Source: Burkholderiaceae bacterium
GTDB lineage: Bacteria > Pseudomonadota > Gammaproteobacteria > Burkholderiales > Burkholderiaceae_C
Assembly (NCBI GenBank): GCA_023262645.1
Contig: JALRAA010000004.1
Location: 1-19,478, forward strand
Length of the DNA stretch: 19,478 bases
Direction: 5' to 3'
Shown here: piece by piece, positions 1 to 7,602 of the stretch
Position numbering within the stretch: position 1 is the first letter of the stretch
How the letters are laid out: the number at the start of each line of letters is the position of its first letter
The notes under the pieces: model-generated
Told to the model about the DNA's origin: nothing
Databases searched by the model: none
Seen by the model: the letters and a program-made list of their open reading frames with translations, nothing else
Program-made: the position numbers and the translations under genes

Positions 1-1372
1 ATTGCGTGCCTTGGGCAGAGTCTTTGAGCACCACACCCATGTCTGTGAGTTGCTGGCGAATCTGATCGGCACGGGCAAAGTCGCGCGCGGCTTTGGCCGT
101 GGCACGCTCAACAATCAGCGCTTCTATTTGTGCCGTGTCGCCATTGTTGGCGTCTGCATGGCTGGTTTGCAAAAAAGCCAGCGGATCGGCTTGCAACAAG
201 CCCAGCACGCCGCCCAATGCTTTGAGCAAACTGCTGGCTTGCACCGACTGCGTGCGGTTGACTTCTGCCGCCAAATCAAACAACACCGCCACTGCTTCGG
301 GGGTGCCGAAATCTTCGTCCATGGCTGCTTTGAAGCGCGCGGCTTGCGGTTGATTCCAGTCGATAGTCAAAGCTTGCGGCGGCACCGCTTGCAAAGCGGT
401 ATACAAACGCTTGAGCGAAGCCTTGGCATCGTCCAAATGTTGGTCACTGAAATTCAAAGGGCTGCGGTAGTGGCTGCGAACCACGAAAAACCGCACTTCT
501 TCTGGGCGGTAGCGCTGAAACACATCGCGTATGGTGAAAAAATTGCCCAGGCTTTTGGACATCTTGACGTTGTCCACATTGATAAAGCCGTTGTGAATCC
601 AAAAACGGGCCATGGGCACACCGTGAGCACCTTCGCTTTGTGCAATTTCGTTCTCATGGTGAGGAAACTGCAAATCTGCGCCGCCACCGTGGATGTCAAA
701 AGATTCGCCCAATAAGCTGCATGCCATGGCTGAACATTCAATGTGCCAACCGGGTCGGCCGCTGCCAAATTCGCTGTCCCATTTCACGTCTGCAGGTTCC
801 TCTGCTTTGGCAGTTTTCCACAACACAAAATCGAGCGGGTCTTCTTTGCCATCGAGCACGGCGACACGTTCACCAGCATGCAATTCATCAAGCGACTTGC
901 CGGACAACTTGCCATAGCCGGGAAATTTGCGAACCGCGAAATTGACGTCGCCGTTGGTACTGCGGTAGGCCAAACCTTTTTGTTCAAGCTTGGCGATCAA
1001 GCCCAGCATGCCGCTGACATGGTCGGTCGCACGCGGTTCGGCCTGTGGACGCTCTATGCCCAATGCATCGGCGTCTTGGTGCAACGCCTGCACCATGCGG
1101 TCTGTCAATGCGCGAATGGTTTCACCGTTTTCTGTGGCACGCCGGATGATCTTGTCGTCTATGTCGGTGATATTGCGCACATAAGTCACTTGCAGACCCG
1201 ATTGCTTGAGCCAGCGCTGCACCACATCGAACGCCACCATCGAACGCGCATGGCCCATATGACAAAAGTCATACACCGTCATGCCGCACACATACATGCG
1301 CACATGGCCTGGCGTGAGTGGTTCGAAAACCTGCAACTCACGCGCGAGCGTGTTGAAAATTCGAAGGGCCAT
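1..1372 (-). CDS. cysS: Cysteinyl-tRNA synthetase, 3' end cut by the window edge
   Basis: Class I aminoacyl-tRNA synthetase that activates cysteine and charges tRNA-Cys in the cytoplasm. The minus-strand frame stays open from ATG at 1372 to the window edge, giving 457 codons. The protein begins MALRIFNTL, close to known CysS N-termini. The HIGH-type motif HMGH lies at residues 38-41 and KMSKS at 270-274. The zinc-site residues are recognisable: Cys29 in YVCGMTVYD, Cys213 in GWHIECSAMAC, and the His/Glu pair in FPHHENEIAQ. The last visible residues (VVLKDSAQGT) match the usual C-terminus, so only about five to ten residues should be missing. HIGH and KMSKS lie in the same frame, so I see no frameshift. 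It is divergent from the TPR gene across roughly 160 bases. I see no good Shine-Dalgarno before the ATG. Identity is essentially certain. Confidence 0.97.
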   Translation of the reverse strand, partial: MALRIFNTLARELQVFEPLTPGHVRMYVCGMTVYDFCHMGHARSMVAFDVVQRWLKQSGLQVTYVRNITDIDDKIIRRATENGETIRALTDRMVQALHQDADALGIERPQAEPRATDHVSGMLGLIAKLEQKGLAYRSTNGDVNFAVRKFPGYGKLSGKSLDELHAGERVAVLDGKEDPLDFVLWKTAKAEEPADVKWDSEFGSGRPGWHIECSAMACSLLGESFDIHGGGADLQFPHHENEIAQSEGAHGVPMARFWIHNGFINVDNVKMSKSLGNFFTIRDVFQRYRPEEVRFFVVRSHYRSPLNFSDQHLDDAKASLKRLYTALQAVPPQALTIDWNQPQAARFKAAMDEDFGTPEAVAVLFDLAAEVNRTQSVQASSLLKALGGVLGLLQADPLAFLQTSHADANNGDTAQIEALIVERATAKAARDFARADQIRQQLTDMGVVLKDSAQGTQ

Positions 1373-1395
1373 GTTGGTTGAATCGGGAGGTATTT

Positions 1396-1410
1396 GCACT
1401 CTAAAAGTGC
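1396..1410. repeat. Short inverted repeat in the cysS leader
   Basis: GCACT (1396-1400) and AGTGC (1406-1410) form a perfect 5-bp inverted repeat around a 5-base loop, 24 bases upstream of the cysS start. A TATACT -10-like element on the minus strand (1443-1438) would place the hairpin inside the cysS 5' leader. Function is unknown and a stem this short can occur by chance. Confidence 0.35.
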
Positions 1411-1468
1411 GTAATGTCACTCTACTACAATGCCTTCAGTATAGCGAGGTCCTCTGGTTTGCTTCTTT

Positions 1469-1495
1469 TTGACAGGTGCTGTTAACTTTTAAATC
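1469..1495 (+). promoter_or_regulatory. Candidate sigma70 promoter for the TPR-cyclophilin-lpxH operon
   Basis: A perfect -35 hexamer TTGACA is at 1469-1474. A weak -10 candidate TAAATC is at 1490-1495, a 15-base spacer, which is short. Transcription would start near 1502, downstream of the in-frame GTG 1476 and ATG 1497 but upstream of ATG 1533. That agrees with a signal-peptide start at 1533. The weak -10 and short spacer keep the call tentative. Confidence 0.4.
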
Positions 1496-1532
1496 CATGC
1501 CACTTTTCCTGCATTTCTTTCCAGCAAACAGC

Positions 1533-2090
1533 ATGACTTGGGTGTCAGGAAGCAAACTGTTTTTGCTCTGTGTCTTCGTGCTGGTGGGTGCGACAAGTGT
1601 GCAAGCGCAAACTGTCACGCAACAAACTTACAAAGGCACGCCGCATGATGAAGTGCAAAAAAGCATGATGCGGCGTGACTGGAACAATGCACTCTGGATC
1701 ACCGAAGAATATTTGCAAGAACAACCGCGTGACCCGCAAATGCGCTTTTGGCGCGCTCGCTTATTGGAACAACTCAAACGCAATGACGAAGCGTTCGACA
1801 CGTATTTAGAGCTTTCACGCGAATACCCAGAGTTGGCAGAAGTGCAAAACAACCTGGGGGTGATGCTGGCCGCCCAAGGGCGTATGGATGAAGCCCGTCA
1901 AGCCTTTGAAAACGCACTGCGAAACAACCCTGATTACGCCATCGCCCATGAAAATTTGGGGGACATACTGATGCATCTTGCACAACGTTCATACGACAAA
2001 GCCATACGTTTGCGCGGTGCGGACAAATCTCTCAAGCAAAAGACCACGGCCCTTCAACCAGCACTTCAACTTACCTTGAATCCACCATGA
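1533..2090 (+). CDS. Secreted tetratricopeptide-repeat protein
   Basis: The predicted product has 185 residues. I chose ATG 1533 because it starts a clean signal peptide (MTWVSGSK, then a hydrophobic LFLLCVFVLVGAT core and SVQA|Q as cleavage site) and because a TTGACA element lies just upstream. The frame could also open at GTG 1476 or ATG 1497, which would add 19 or 12 residues before the signal. The mature part carries about three TPR units: the clearest contains NNLGVMLAAQGRMDEARQAF, preceded by a RARLLEQLKRNDEAFDTYL unit and followed by AHENLGDIL. TPRs are helical protein-protein scaffolds, so a periplasmic adaptor or envelope-assembly role is plausible. Partner and exact function cannot be read from sequence. 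The stop overlaps the next ATG (ATGA), implying translational coupling with the secreted cyclophilin. Confidence 0.8.
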   Translation: MTWVSGSKLFLLCVFVLVGATSVQAQTVTQQTYKGTPHDEVQKSMMRRDWNNALWITEEYLQEQPRDPQMRFWRARLLEQLKRNDEAFDTYLELSREYPELAEVQNNLGVMLAAQGRMDEARQAFENALRNNPDYAIAHENLGDILMHLAQRSYDKAIRLRGADKSLKQKTTALQPALQLTLNPP

Positions 2091-2680
2091 TGCAAACCCT
2101 CCACCGTCTCGCCATCAGTTTTCTGATGTGCCTTGTGTTGACTGCGCAGGCTCAGTCTCCCAGCCCGCAAGTCAAATTTGTCACCAGCGCTGGCGAATTC
2201 GTGGTGGAGTTGTACCCCGACAAAACGCCCAAAACTGTAGAAAACTTTTTAGGCTATGTGCGTGATGGCCACTACAACGGGACTTTGTTTCACCGCGTCA
2301 TCAACAATTTCATGATCCAAGGTGGCGGTTACGACAGCAAATACAACGAAAAAAACACACGCGCGCCCATCAAGCACGAAGGCGCTGAAGCCAAAGCCAA
2401 TGGCGGTTTGCGCAACACCGTTGGCACGCTCTCGATGGCCCGCACCAACAACCCACATTCAGCCACCGCACAGTTTTTCATCAACGTCAAAGACAACGAT
2501 TTTCTGGACCACCAAGCGCCTACCTCCCAAGGCTGGGGTTACGTGGCGTTCGGCAAAGTTGTCTCCGGCATGGAGGTGGTCAACCGCATCAAAGCCATGC
2601 CCACCGGCCCAGGCGGCCCTTTCCCGACCGATGTCCCCCAGACCCCTGTCGTTATCCAATCTGCAACCATAGTGAAATAA
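2087..2680 (+). CDS. Periplasmic peptidyl-prolyl cis-trans isomerase, cyclophilin type
   Basis: Cyclophilin that interconverts cis and trans X-Pro bonds, here with a secretion signal. The predicted product has 197 residues. The signal peptide is MMQTLHRLAISFLMCLVLTAQA, with cleavage probably after Ala22. The cyclophilin core follows: the FHRVI motif with catalytic Arg70, FMIQGGG around residues 76-81, MART at 117-120 and QFFIN at 129-133. The start overlaps the stop of the TPR gene (ATGA); the next codon is also ATG, so either may be used. It corresponds functionally to PpiA-type periplasmic isomerases and would help fold envelope proteins. The gene sits two bases before a second cyclophilin gene without a signal peptide, and the two share a 29-base identical stretch, which suggests local duplication or gene conversion. 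Confidence 0.93.
   Translation: MMQTLHRLAISFLMCLVLTAQAQSPSPQVKFVTSAGEFVVELYPDKTPKTVENFLGYVRDGHYNGTLFHRVINNFMIQGGGYDSKYNEKNTRAPIKHEGAEAKANGGLRNTVGTLSMARTNNPHSATAQFFINVKDNDFLDHQAPTSQGWGYVAFGKVVSGMEVVNRIKAMPTGPGGPFPTDVPQTPVVIQSATIVK
2474..2502 (+). repeat. 29-bp direct repeat shared by the two cyclophilin genes, copy 1
   Basis: The bases encoding FFINVKDNDF at 2474-2502 are identical to 2989-3017 in the neighbouring cyclophilin gene, 515 bases away. The stretch is identical at wobble positions too, which goes beyond protein-level conservation. Confidence 0.85.
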
Positions 2681-2682
2681 CC

Positions 2683-3189
2683 ATGTCCCATCCCCAAGTC
2701 GAATTGCATATCCAAGACCACGGCGTCATCACGCTAGAACTTGACGCAGACAAAGCCCCCAAAACCGTTGCCAATTTCATCAGCTATGTTGAAAAAGGCC
2801 ATTACGACGACACGATTTTTCACCGCGTGATACCCGGCTTCATGGTGCAAGGCGGCGGCATGGGGCCAGGTCTGAAAGAAAAGAAAGTGGGCACCAAGTT
2901 AGAAAATGAAGCCAACAATGGCTTGACCAACGACTGCTACACGGTTGCCATGGCGCGTACCAGTGACCCGCATTCAGCCACTGCCCAATTTTTCATCAAC
3001 GTCAAAGACAACGATTTCCTCAACCACTCTTCACCCACCCCATCGGGCTGGGGCTATGCGGTTTTTGGCAAAGTCATCTCAGGTACCGAGGTGGTGGATG
3101 CCATCACGCAAGTGCCCACAGGTCGCCGTGGCTTTCATGACGACGTGCCCAAGGACGATGTGCTGATCACCAAGGCCGTGCTACTTTGA
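2683..3189 (+). CDS. ppiB: Cytoplasmic peptidyl-prolyl cis-trans isomerase B
   Basis: Cyclophilin of 168 residues with no signal peptide, so cytoplasmic; the same proline isomerisation as its upstream neighbour. Motifs in order: FHRVIPGFMVQGGG with catalytic Arg48, MART at 90-93 and QFFIN at 102-106, and a C-terminal VLITKAVLL strand typical of PpiB. Length matches the usual 160-170 residues. It begins two bases after the stop of the secreted cyclophilin gene and lies 12 bases before lpxH, so all are probably on one transcript. The pairing of a secreted and a cytoplasmic paralogue suggests tandem duplication followed by gain or loss of a signal peptide. Confidence is very high. Confidence 0.95.
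   Translation: MSHPQVELHIQDHGVITLELDADKAPKTVANFISYVEKGHYDDTIFHRVIPGFMVQGGGMGPGLKEKKVGTKLENEANNGLTNDCYTVAMARTSDPHSATAQFFINVKDNDFLNHSSPTPSGWGYAVFGKVISGTEVVDAITQVPTGRRGFHDDVPKDDVLITKAVLL
2989..3017 (+). repeat. 29-bp direct repeat shared by the two cyclophilin genes, copy 2
   Basis: Second copy of the identical stretch at 2474-2502, lying at the QFFIN active-site segment of ppiB. Recombination between the copies would fuse the two genes and delete 515 bases, which is not a multiple of three between start points but restores the same codon phase within the repeat because the two genes lie in different frames of the window. Confidence 0.85.
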
Positions 3190-3201
3190 TTCTGTCTGCG
3201 T

Positions 3202-4014
3202 ATGTCTGATGAGGACGCATTGGCGGCGCCCTTGCCCGCAACGCTCACCACGCTGGACTTGCGCCATTGCCAGCGTATCGCGTTTTTGTCAGATGTGCAT
3301 TTACAGGCGAACGAGCCCGCCACTTTTCACGCATGGGCGCAGCATTTACACACCCTGAATGCCGATGCGTTGTTCATCTTGGGTGATTTGTTCGACGTAT
3401 GGTTGGGCGACGACATATTGCAACACCCGCCAGCAGTATTTGAACGCGATTGCCTTGCGCGGCTTCACCGCTTGAGCCAAACCCAGCCCATTTACTGGTT
3501 GGTGGGCAACCGCGATTTCTTGTTCGGCGCAACGGCCTGCGAAGCTGCCGGCATGACTGCCATCAGCGACCCGTGTTTGGTGCAAGCCGACAACCAACCA
3601 TGGTTGGTCAGCCACGGCGATGCGCTGTGCTTGTCTGACACCGCTTACCAGACTTACCGCAAAACCATTCGTTCCCCGCACAGCCTGGAGCAGTTGAACG
3701 CCAGCAGTTTGCAAGACCGCATGGAACTGGCCAAGACATTGAAAGCACACAGTCTGGCCAATAAAACCATGATGGAAAGCTGGGCAGATGTGGACGAAGG
3801 CGCTTGTGTGCAATGGCTCAAGGCTTGCGGTGCGTCGGTGTTGATCCATGGACACACACACCTGCCGCAAGACCACCTCATGACACCCCCCTATGAGCGG
3901 ATTGTGTTGAGCGATTGGGATGCTTTAGCGAGCCCGCCGCGCTTGCAGTCACTGCTGTGGCAACGCGGCCATGGGTTTTCACGGCACGCATTGACTGACC
4001 CTGTCAACGCCTGA
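3202..4014 (+). CDS. lpxH: UDP-2,3-diacylglucosamine diphosphatase
   Basis: Metallophosphoesterase of 270 residues that hydrolyses UDP-2,3-diacylglucosamine to lipid X plus UMP in lipid A synthesis, at the inner face of the cytoplasmic membrane. All family metal-site motifs are present: DVH (Asp31, His33), GDLFDVW (Asp62), GNRD (Asn103), HGD (His138) and HGHTH (216-220). The LpxH-specific stretch (GDALC, then DTAYQTYR) is also present and separates it from general phosphoesterases. The N-terminus runs about 20 residues longer than in E. coli. ATG 3202 is the only good start, though I see no strong Shine-Dalgarno. It is last in the operon begun by the TPR gene. Its tail overlaps the convergent DUF349 gene by 11 bases. 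Confidence 0.93.
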   Translation: MSDEDALAAPLPATLTTLDLRHCQRIAFLSDVHLQANEPATFHAWAQHLHTLNADALFILGDLFDVWLGDDILQHPPAVFERDCLARLHRLSQTQPIYWLVGNRDFLFGATACEAAGMTAISDPCLVQADNQPWLVSHGDALCLSDTAYQTYRKTIRSPHSLEQLNASSLQDRMELAKTLKAHSLANKTMMESWADVDEGACVQWLKACGASVLIHGHTHLPQDHLMTPPYERIVLSDWDALASPPRLQSLLWQRGHGFSRHALTDPVNA

Positions 4015-6685
4015 GCAATACCCTGAGCACGTTTTGCAAGCGCTGTGCTGCCTCTGGCGTGTAAGTGGCTTGCAGGACAACAGCCACGTCTTGAGCCCAA
4101 GTTTGCGCGGGCGGTGCTTCGTGCCGCTTGGTCAACAACTGCAATTGAAGCGCCCGTCGGTCTGCTTGGTGGTCTGCAGGTGTACTCACTTCCGCAGCCA
4201 TTTCCAAGCGCAACAGTGAAGTAGCCGGATCGCCTTTGGCTTCTGCCTTGATGGCTTGAATCCAATCTTGTCGTTGCGCTGCTGTGATGCGTTGACCGAG
4301 TTCTTTGGCAGCCGGTACTTGATCCGCTTGTCGGTGTTGCCAAGCCGTCATGACATGCACCAACACTTCTCCATGGGCTTGCATGGCCAATTTTTTCAAG
4401 GCTGCTTCAGCCTGCTCAACGGCATGGCGCTGGGCGCGGTAAGCAGCGTCACCGAGACGAGGGCCGCGTTCGGCGAATGCGTCGCGTGAGCGCGGTGCAT
4501 CTCGGTCAGAGCGGCGTGCAGGTGCGTCGCGATCGTTGCGTCGCGCACCCGGCTTGTCGCCAAAACGCCCTGCAACCATGGGTTCGGTTTTCTTCTGTCC
4601 GGGTCGATCGTCTCCGCGAACAGCCACCACTTTTTTGGCGGGTACCGCTGGCTTGGGCGCTGCTGTGTTTGGCTCGGGCGTTTCGGGGTCAGTGGCTTGT
4701 TCTTCAGTCACCGGTGTCTCGTTGGACACCGCTGCATCTGCGGCCACAGGTGTTTCAGATGGCGCTGCCGCCGCAGACGCAGGCTGGGCTGTCACCACTT
4801 CGTTCAAACGCTGCATGGCTTGGCGAATGACCGAAGCATCTCCCTGCGTAATCGCTTTCTCCAAGGCTTGAGAGGCCTCCAACACGGCTTGGTCATGGGC
4901 CGACAACGCCTGTGCTTGGTGGCTGCGGTCTTGAGTCTTGCGTTGAAACGCTTCATCCAAAGGCTGTCGAAATGCATCCCACAGCTTTTGGGCCAATTTG
5001 CGCTCCAGTGCAACTGCCTGCGATTCGGCTTGCCAGCGCTGTTGCAGTGACTTGACCGCGTCGATTTTGAGCACGGCGGCACTGGCCAACTGTTTGGCTT
5101 CTTCGATCATGGCGCGGCGCTTGGCGATGCTTTCGGCCTGTGCCTTCTCCAATGCGGCATGCGCGCTGGACATCGCGGCTTTCCATTGAACTTGCAATTC
5201 CGCAAACGTTTTTTCGCTCAAATGGCCGCTGTTGCGCCAACGTTCCGAGAACTGGTGCAATTCACGCGCTTGTTTTTTCCAGTCGGTGTTGCCCACATGG
5301 GCTTGTGTCCAAGCGGCGACTTCAGCCAACAATGCCAAGCGTTGTTCGCGGTGTGCTTGCGATTCGGCCTTGGCTTTTTCCAGCCATTCCTGGACAAACG
5401 GATAGGCCCGATTACAGGCTTGGTCAAAACGCTTCCACAGCGCATGGTTGGGTTGGCCACCTTGGTCGGTTTGTTTCCATGCATCGCGCAACTGGCGCAG
5501 GGTTTCTTGCAATTTGCGCCCTGTGACCACCGGTACAAATGCTTGTTCTGCAGGGGCTGTGGGCTCGGGCACAGTGTCGGGCTGTGGCGCTGCGGCGGGT
5601 TTGAGCAAGGCCTCGGCTTTCGCCACCAATTCCGTGCGCAATTGGTCTGCGCGCCAGCGTTGCCAGCCTTCGAGTTCTGCGGCTTTGGTCAGCGCCGATT
5701 GGGCACCGGCCTCGAGTTCGGCAGGCAATCCTCGCGCATGGGTTTTGAGCGCTTGACGCAATGCGGTGGCGGCAGCGGTGGTGGCTTTGCTGTGGCCTTG
5801 GGCCAGTTCGGCTTCCAAGGTTTGCATCAACTGTTGAACCGCCTCGACGGCCTGCGCTTGTTGGGCCGGATCGACAGCGGGTTTGCTGGCTGCCACAACG
5901 GCTGGTTTGGCCGCTTCGCCACGCAGGACGCGCAACTGGTCAGCCCATGCAGGCACACCCGGCAATGGCAGCGAGGCGTCGGCAGCGGCAGCTTCCGTTT
6001 GAGTCAACGCGGCATTGAATGCGTCCCAGACCAAATGGATATGTTGAGCACCTTCATTGAGGATAGTGGGGTATTTCGGGTCGACACTGTGCCAGTGGCG
6101 ATCTTGGCTGAGCGTTTGCCATTCCGCATCAAACCGTTGCAAGTCAGATTGCAATGTCGCACGCAATTCCATGGCTTCGGTCCAAGGTTTGGTGGACAAC
6201 ACTTCGATACGTTGCGCCATCAACAAAGCCGATTCGCGCAACACCTGAGCGCGGTGCGCCAAATCTTCAATGTGCTTGACCAGATCCGCCAATGCCAAAC
6301 GCAAGCCCGACAAAGGCTCGCGCGAAAGTGGTGCGCCCGCTTTGGCTGCATCACGAGACCAGGCCATGGCATCGGCCAAATTCAATTTGGGGTGGTTCAG
6401 CAAGGCATGGGCTTTGGCGGCCCATTCATCGGCCAAAGCATCTTGGGTTTTCGAACGCCGCAGTTCTTCCAGTTTTTCTTTGACCGCTTTGGCCGCACCT
6501 TTGTCGCGGGCACTGAGCTCTTTGAACACTTGCTGCAACTGTTCGATGGAGGGCTGGGTATCGAGCCATTGGCGCACTCGGTTGAGTCTTTCACCTGCGG
6601 TGGCGGCGGTGATTGCACCATTCGTCATCGCATCCAAGGCTGACAAATCGGGAGAGCTGTGGGAAGGGGTATTCACGGCAGTCAA
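4004..6685 (-). CDS. Large DUF349-domain protein with Arg/Asp-rich linker
   Basis: The predicted product has 893 residues, mostly helical and rich in Ala, Gln, Lys and Glu, with no signal peptide or membrane segment. At least three DUF349-like helical repeats are visible: about 390-440 (LRQLRDAWKQ, HALWKRFDQACNRAY), 465-510 (ERWRNSGHLSEKTFAELQVQW) and 540-590 (LQQRWQAESQ, LWDAFRQPLDEAF). A low-complexity linker at about 635-745 goes from Pro/Ala/Thr/Glu-rich to basic, with recurring RDR and RDAP units at 716-735, then a helical C-terminal domain follows (745-893). The function of DUF349 proteins is not established here; the basic linker suggests nucleic-acid or acidic-protein binding, which is inference. 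The start is uncertain: TTG 6685, or GTG 6676; an AGGG about 13 bases before the TTG gives little help. Convergent with lpxH, divergent from the transglycosylase gene. Confidence 0.82.
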   Translation of the reverse strand: MTAVNTPSHSSPDLSALDAMTNGAITAATAGERLNRVRQWLDTQPSIEQLQQVFKELSARDKGAAKAVKEKLEELRRSKTQDALADEWAAKAHALLNHPKLNLADAMAWSRDAAKAGAPLSREPLSGLRLALADLVKHIEDLAHRAQVLRESALLMAQRIEVLSTKPWTEAMELRATLQSDLQRFDAEWQTLSQDRHWHSVDPKYPTILNEGAQHIHLVWDAFNAALTQTEAAAADASLPLPGVPAWADQLRVLRGEAAKPAVVAASKPAVDPAQQAQAVEAVQQLMQTLEAELAQGHSKATTAAATALRQALKTHARGLPAELEAGAQSALTKAAELEGWQRWRADQLRTELVAKAEALLKPAAAPQPDTVPEPTAPAEQAFVPVVTGRKLQETLRQLRDAWKQTDQGGQPNHALWKRFDQACNRAYPFVQEWLEKAKAESQAHREQRLALLAEVAAWTQAHVGNTDWKKQARELHQFSERWRNSGHLSEKTFAELQVQWKAAMSSAHAALEKAQAESIAKRRAMIEEAKQLASAAVLKIDAVKSLQQRWQAESQAVALERKLAQKLWDAFRQPLDEAFQRKTQDRSHQAQALSAHDQAVLEASQALEKAITQGDASVIRQAMQRLNEVVTAQPASAAAAPSETPVAADAAVSNETPVTEEQATDPETPEPNTAAPKPAVPAKKVVAVRGDDRPGQKKTEPMVAGRFGDKPGARRNDRDAPARRSDRDAPRSRDAFAERGPRLGDAAYRAQRHAVEQAEAALKKLAMQAHGEVLVHVMTAWQHRQADQVPAAKELGQRITAAQRQDWIQAIKAEAKGDPATSLLRLEMAAEVSTPADHQADRRALQLQLLTKRHEAPPAQTWAQDVAVVLQATYTPEAAQRLQNVLRVLLRR

Positions 6686-6760
6686 ATCGCTAGGTTGAAC
6701 CCTGATGGGCTGAGCTCTCTATTGTGACAGGGCTTAAGGGCAAAGGTTTAAAATGCACCG
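6686..6760. promoter_or_regulatory. Divergent promoter region between the DUF349 gene and the transglycosylase gene
   Basis: These 75 bases must hold promoters for both flanking genes. On the plus strand, TTGAAC (6695-6700) followed by TATTGT (6720-6725) has a 19-base spacer; TAAAAT at 6749-6754 is a better -10, but its only partner is GTGACA at 6724-6729, also 19 bases off, and would give a nearly leaderless message. On the minus strand I find no convincing pair of hexamers. I report the region rather than a defined promoter. Confidence 0.4.
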
Positions 6761-7582
6761 ATGCAACTGTTTGAAACGATAAAAGCATCTGTCAAAGTCA
6801 TCGTGGCAGATATTGGTCAAGGTTTTTTCTTGATCACCCACAGCGGTCTCGCATTGCTCGGCTTGGCTGTTTTTTGTTTTCTGCTCATTTTCAGCACCCA
6901 AACAGATTTGCGTGACAACGTCGAAGTTCAATTGATCGACTGGCTGCAAAACCGGCACGGATTGGACTTTGGTTTCAGCGACGATGCCGAAGCCGTCGAC
7001 CGTGCCACCGCCGTGGACCCGCGCGATTTGCCCAAAGAACAAGCCGCCATCGCCTATTGGTTAAGCCGCAAATACCGTGTCGCCCCCGAACCCTTGAGCG
7101 CCTTGGTGGCCGAGGCCTACGAAATTGGCAAACAAAAAAAGCTCGATCCCGCACTCATACTGGCTGTCATGGCCATTGAATCTGGATTCAATCCTTTTGC
7201 GCAAAGCACCATGGGCGCGCAAGGTTTGATGCAAGTTCGCACCGATGTTCACACCGAAAAGTACGACAACTTCGGCGGTGAGTTCGCCGCCTTTGACCCC
7301 GTCGCCAATTTGCGCGTGGGTGCCATGGTGTTGCGAGAAGCCATCGATCGAAACGGTGGCATTGAAGCTGGCTTGCGCCAATATGTGGGCGCTGGCAACA
7401 GTGGCGAAGACGGTGGCTACGTGGGGAAAGTGCTGGCCGAACAACAGCGCTTGCACGAGATCGCCAATGGCAAAAATGTATCCATCGCCACACCCAAAAC
7501 ACCGACTGAAGATGGCTTGGTCGATTTGTGGGACAAGGCAAAAAATTACACCCCTTTCAAAGAATCCCCTTCCAAACCCTGA
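6761..7582 (+). CDS. Membrane-anchored lytic transglycosylase, SLT domain
   Basis: Peptidoglycan-cleaving enzyme of 273 residues. A cytoplasmic N-terminal stretch is followed by one membrane segment at about 27-45 (GLALLGLAVFCFLLIF), so the catalytic part would face the periplasm, tethered to the inner membrane. The SLT (goose-lysozyme-like) domain covers about 115-235: the catalytic glutamate is Glu140 in AVMAIESGFNP, followed by the GAQGLMQV motif at 152-159. The third family motif, usually AYNAG, is here YVGAGNSGEDGGY, a recognisable but divergent form. The C-terminal 35 residues are polar. The gene is followed by glyA after 20 bases, so they are probably co-transcribed. The natural glycan substrate and role (turnover, or making space for an envelope complex) cannot be told. 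Confidence 0.88.
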   Translation: MQLFETIKASVKVIVADIGQGFFLITHSGLALLGLAVFCFLLIFSTQTDLRDNVEVQLIDWLQNRHGLDFGFSDDAEAVDRATAVDPRDLPKEQAAIAYWLSRKYRVAPEPLSALVAEAYEIGKQKKLDPALILAVMAIESGFNPFAQSTMGAQGLMQVRTDVHTEKYDNFGGEFAAFDPVANLRVGAMVLREAIDRNGGIEAGLRQYVGAGNSGEDGGYVGKVLAEQQRLHEIANGKNVSIATPKTPTEDGLVDLWDKAKNYTPFKESPSKP

Positions 7583-7602
7583 ACGCTTAACACGGAGAAA
7601 AC

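Noticed and set aside
2..715. 237-codon plus-strand open frame
   Set aside because: It lies opposite cysS, whose HIGH and KMSKS motifs are in one uninterrupted minus-strand frame.
3593..3608. Perfect 16-bp palindrome centred on CCATGG inside lpxH
   Set aside because: It is inside coding sequence, and a palindrome of this size is not very unlikely in 19 kb, especially given the general CCATGG excess.
3991..4007. TTGAC/GTCAA inverted repeat as terminator for lpxH or the DUF349 gene
   Set aside because: Only 5 bp, AT-containing, and no U-run follows on either strand.
5159..6643. 494-codon open frame on the plus strand opposite the DUF349 gene
   Set aside because: It is antisense to a gene with recognisable DUF349 repeats; its translation is Gly/Phe/Arg/Gln-rich with no family resemblance. 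Long antisense frames are expected opposite Ala/Gln/Lys-rich genes in this base composition.
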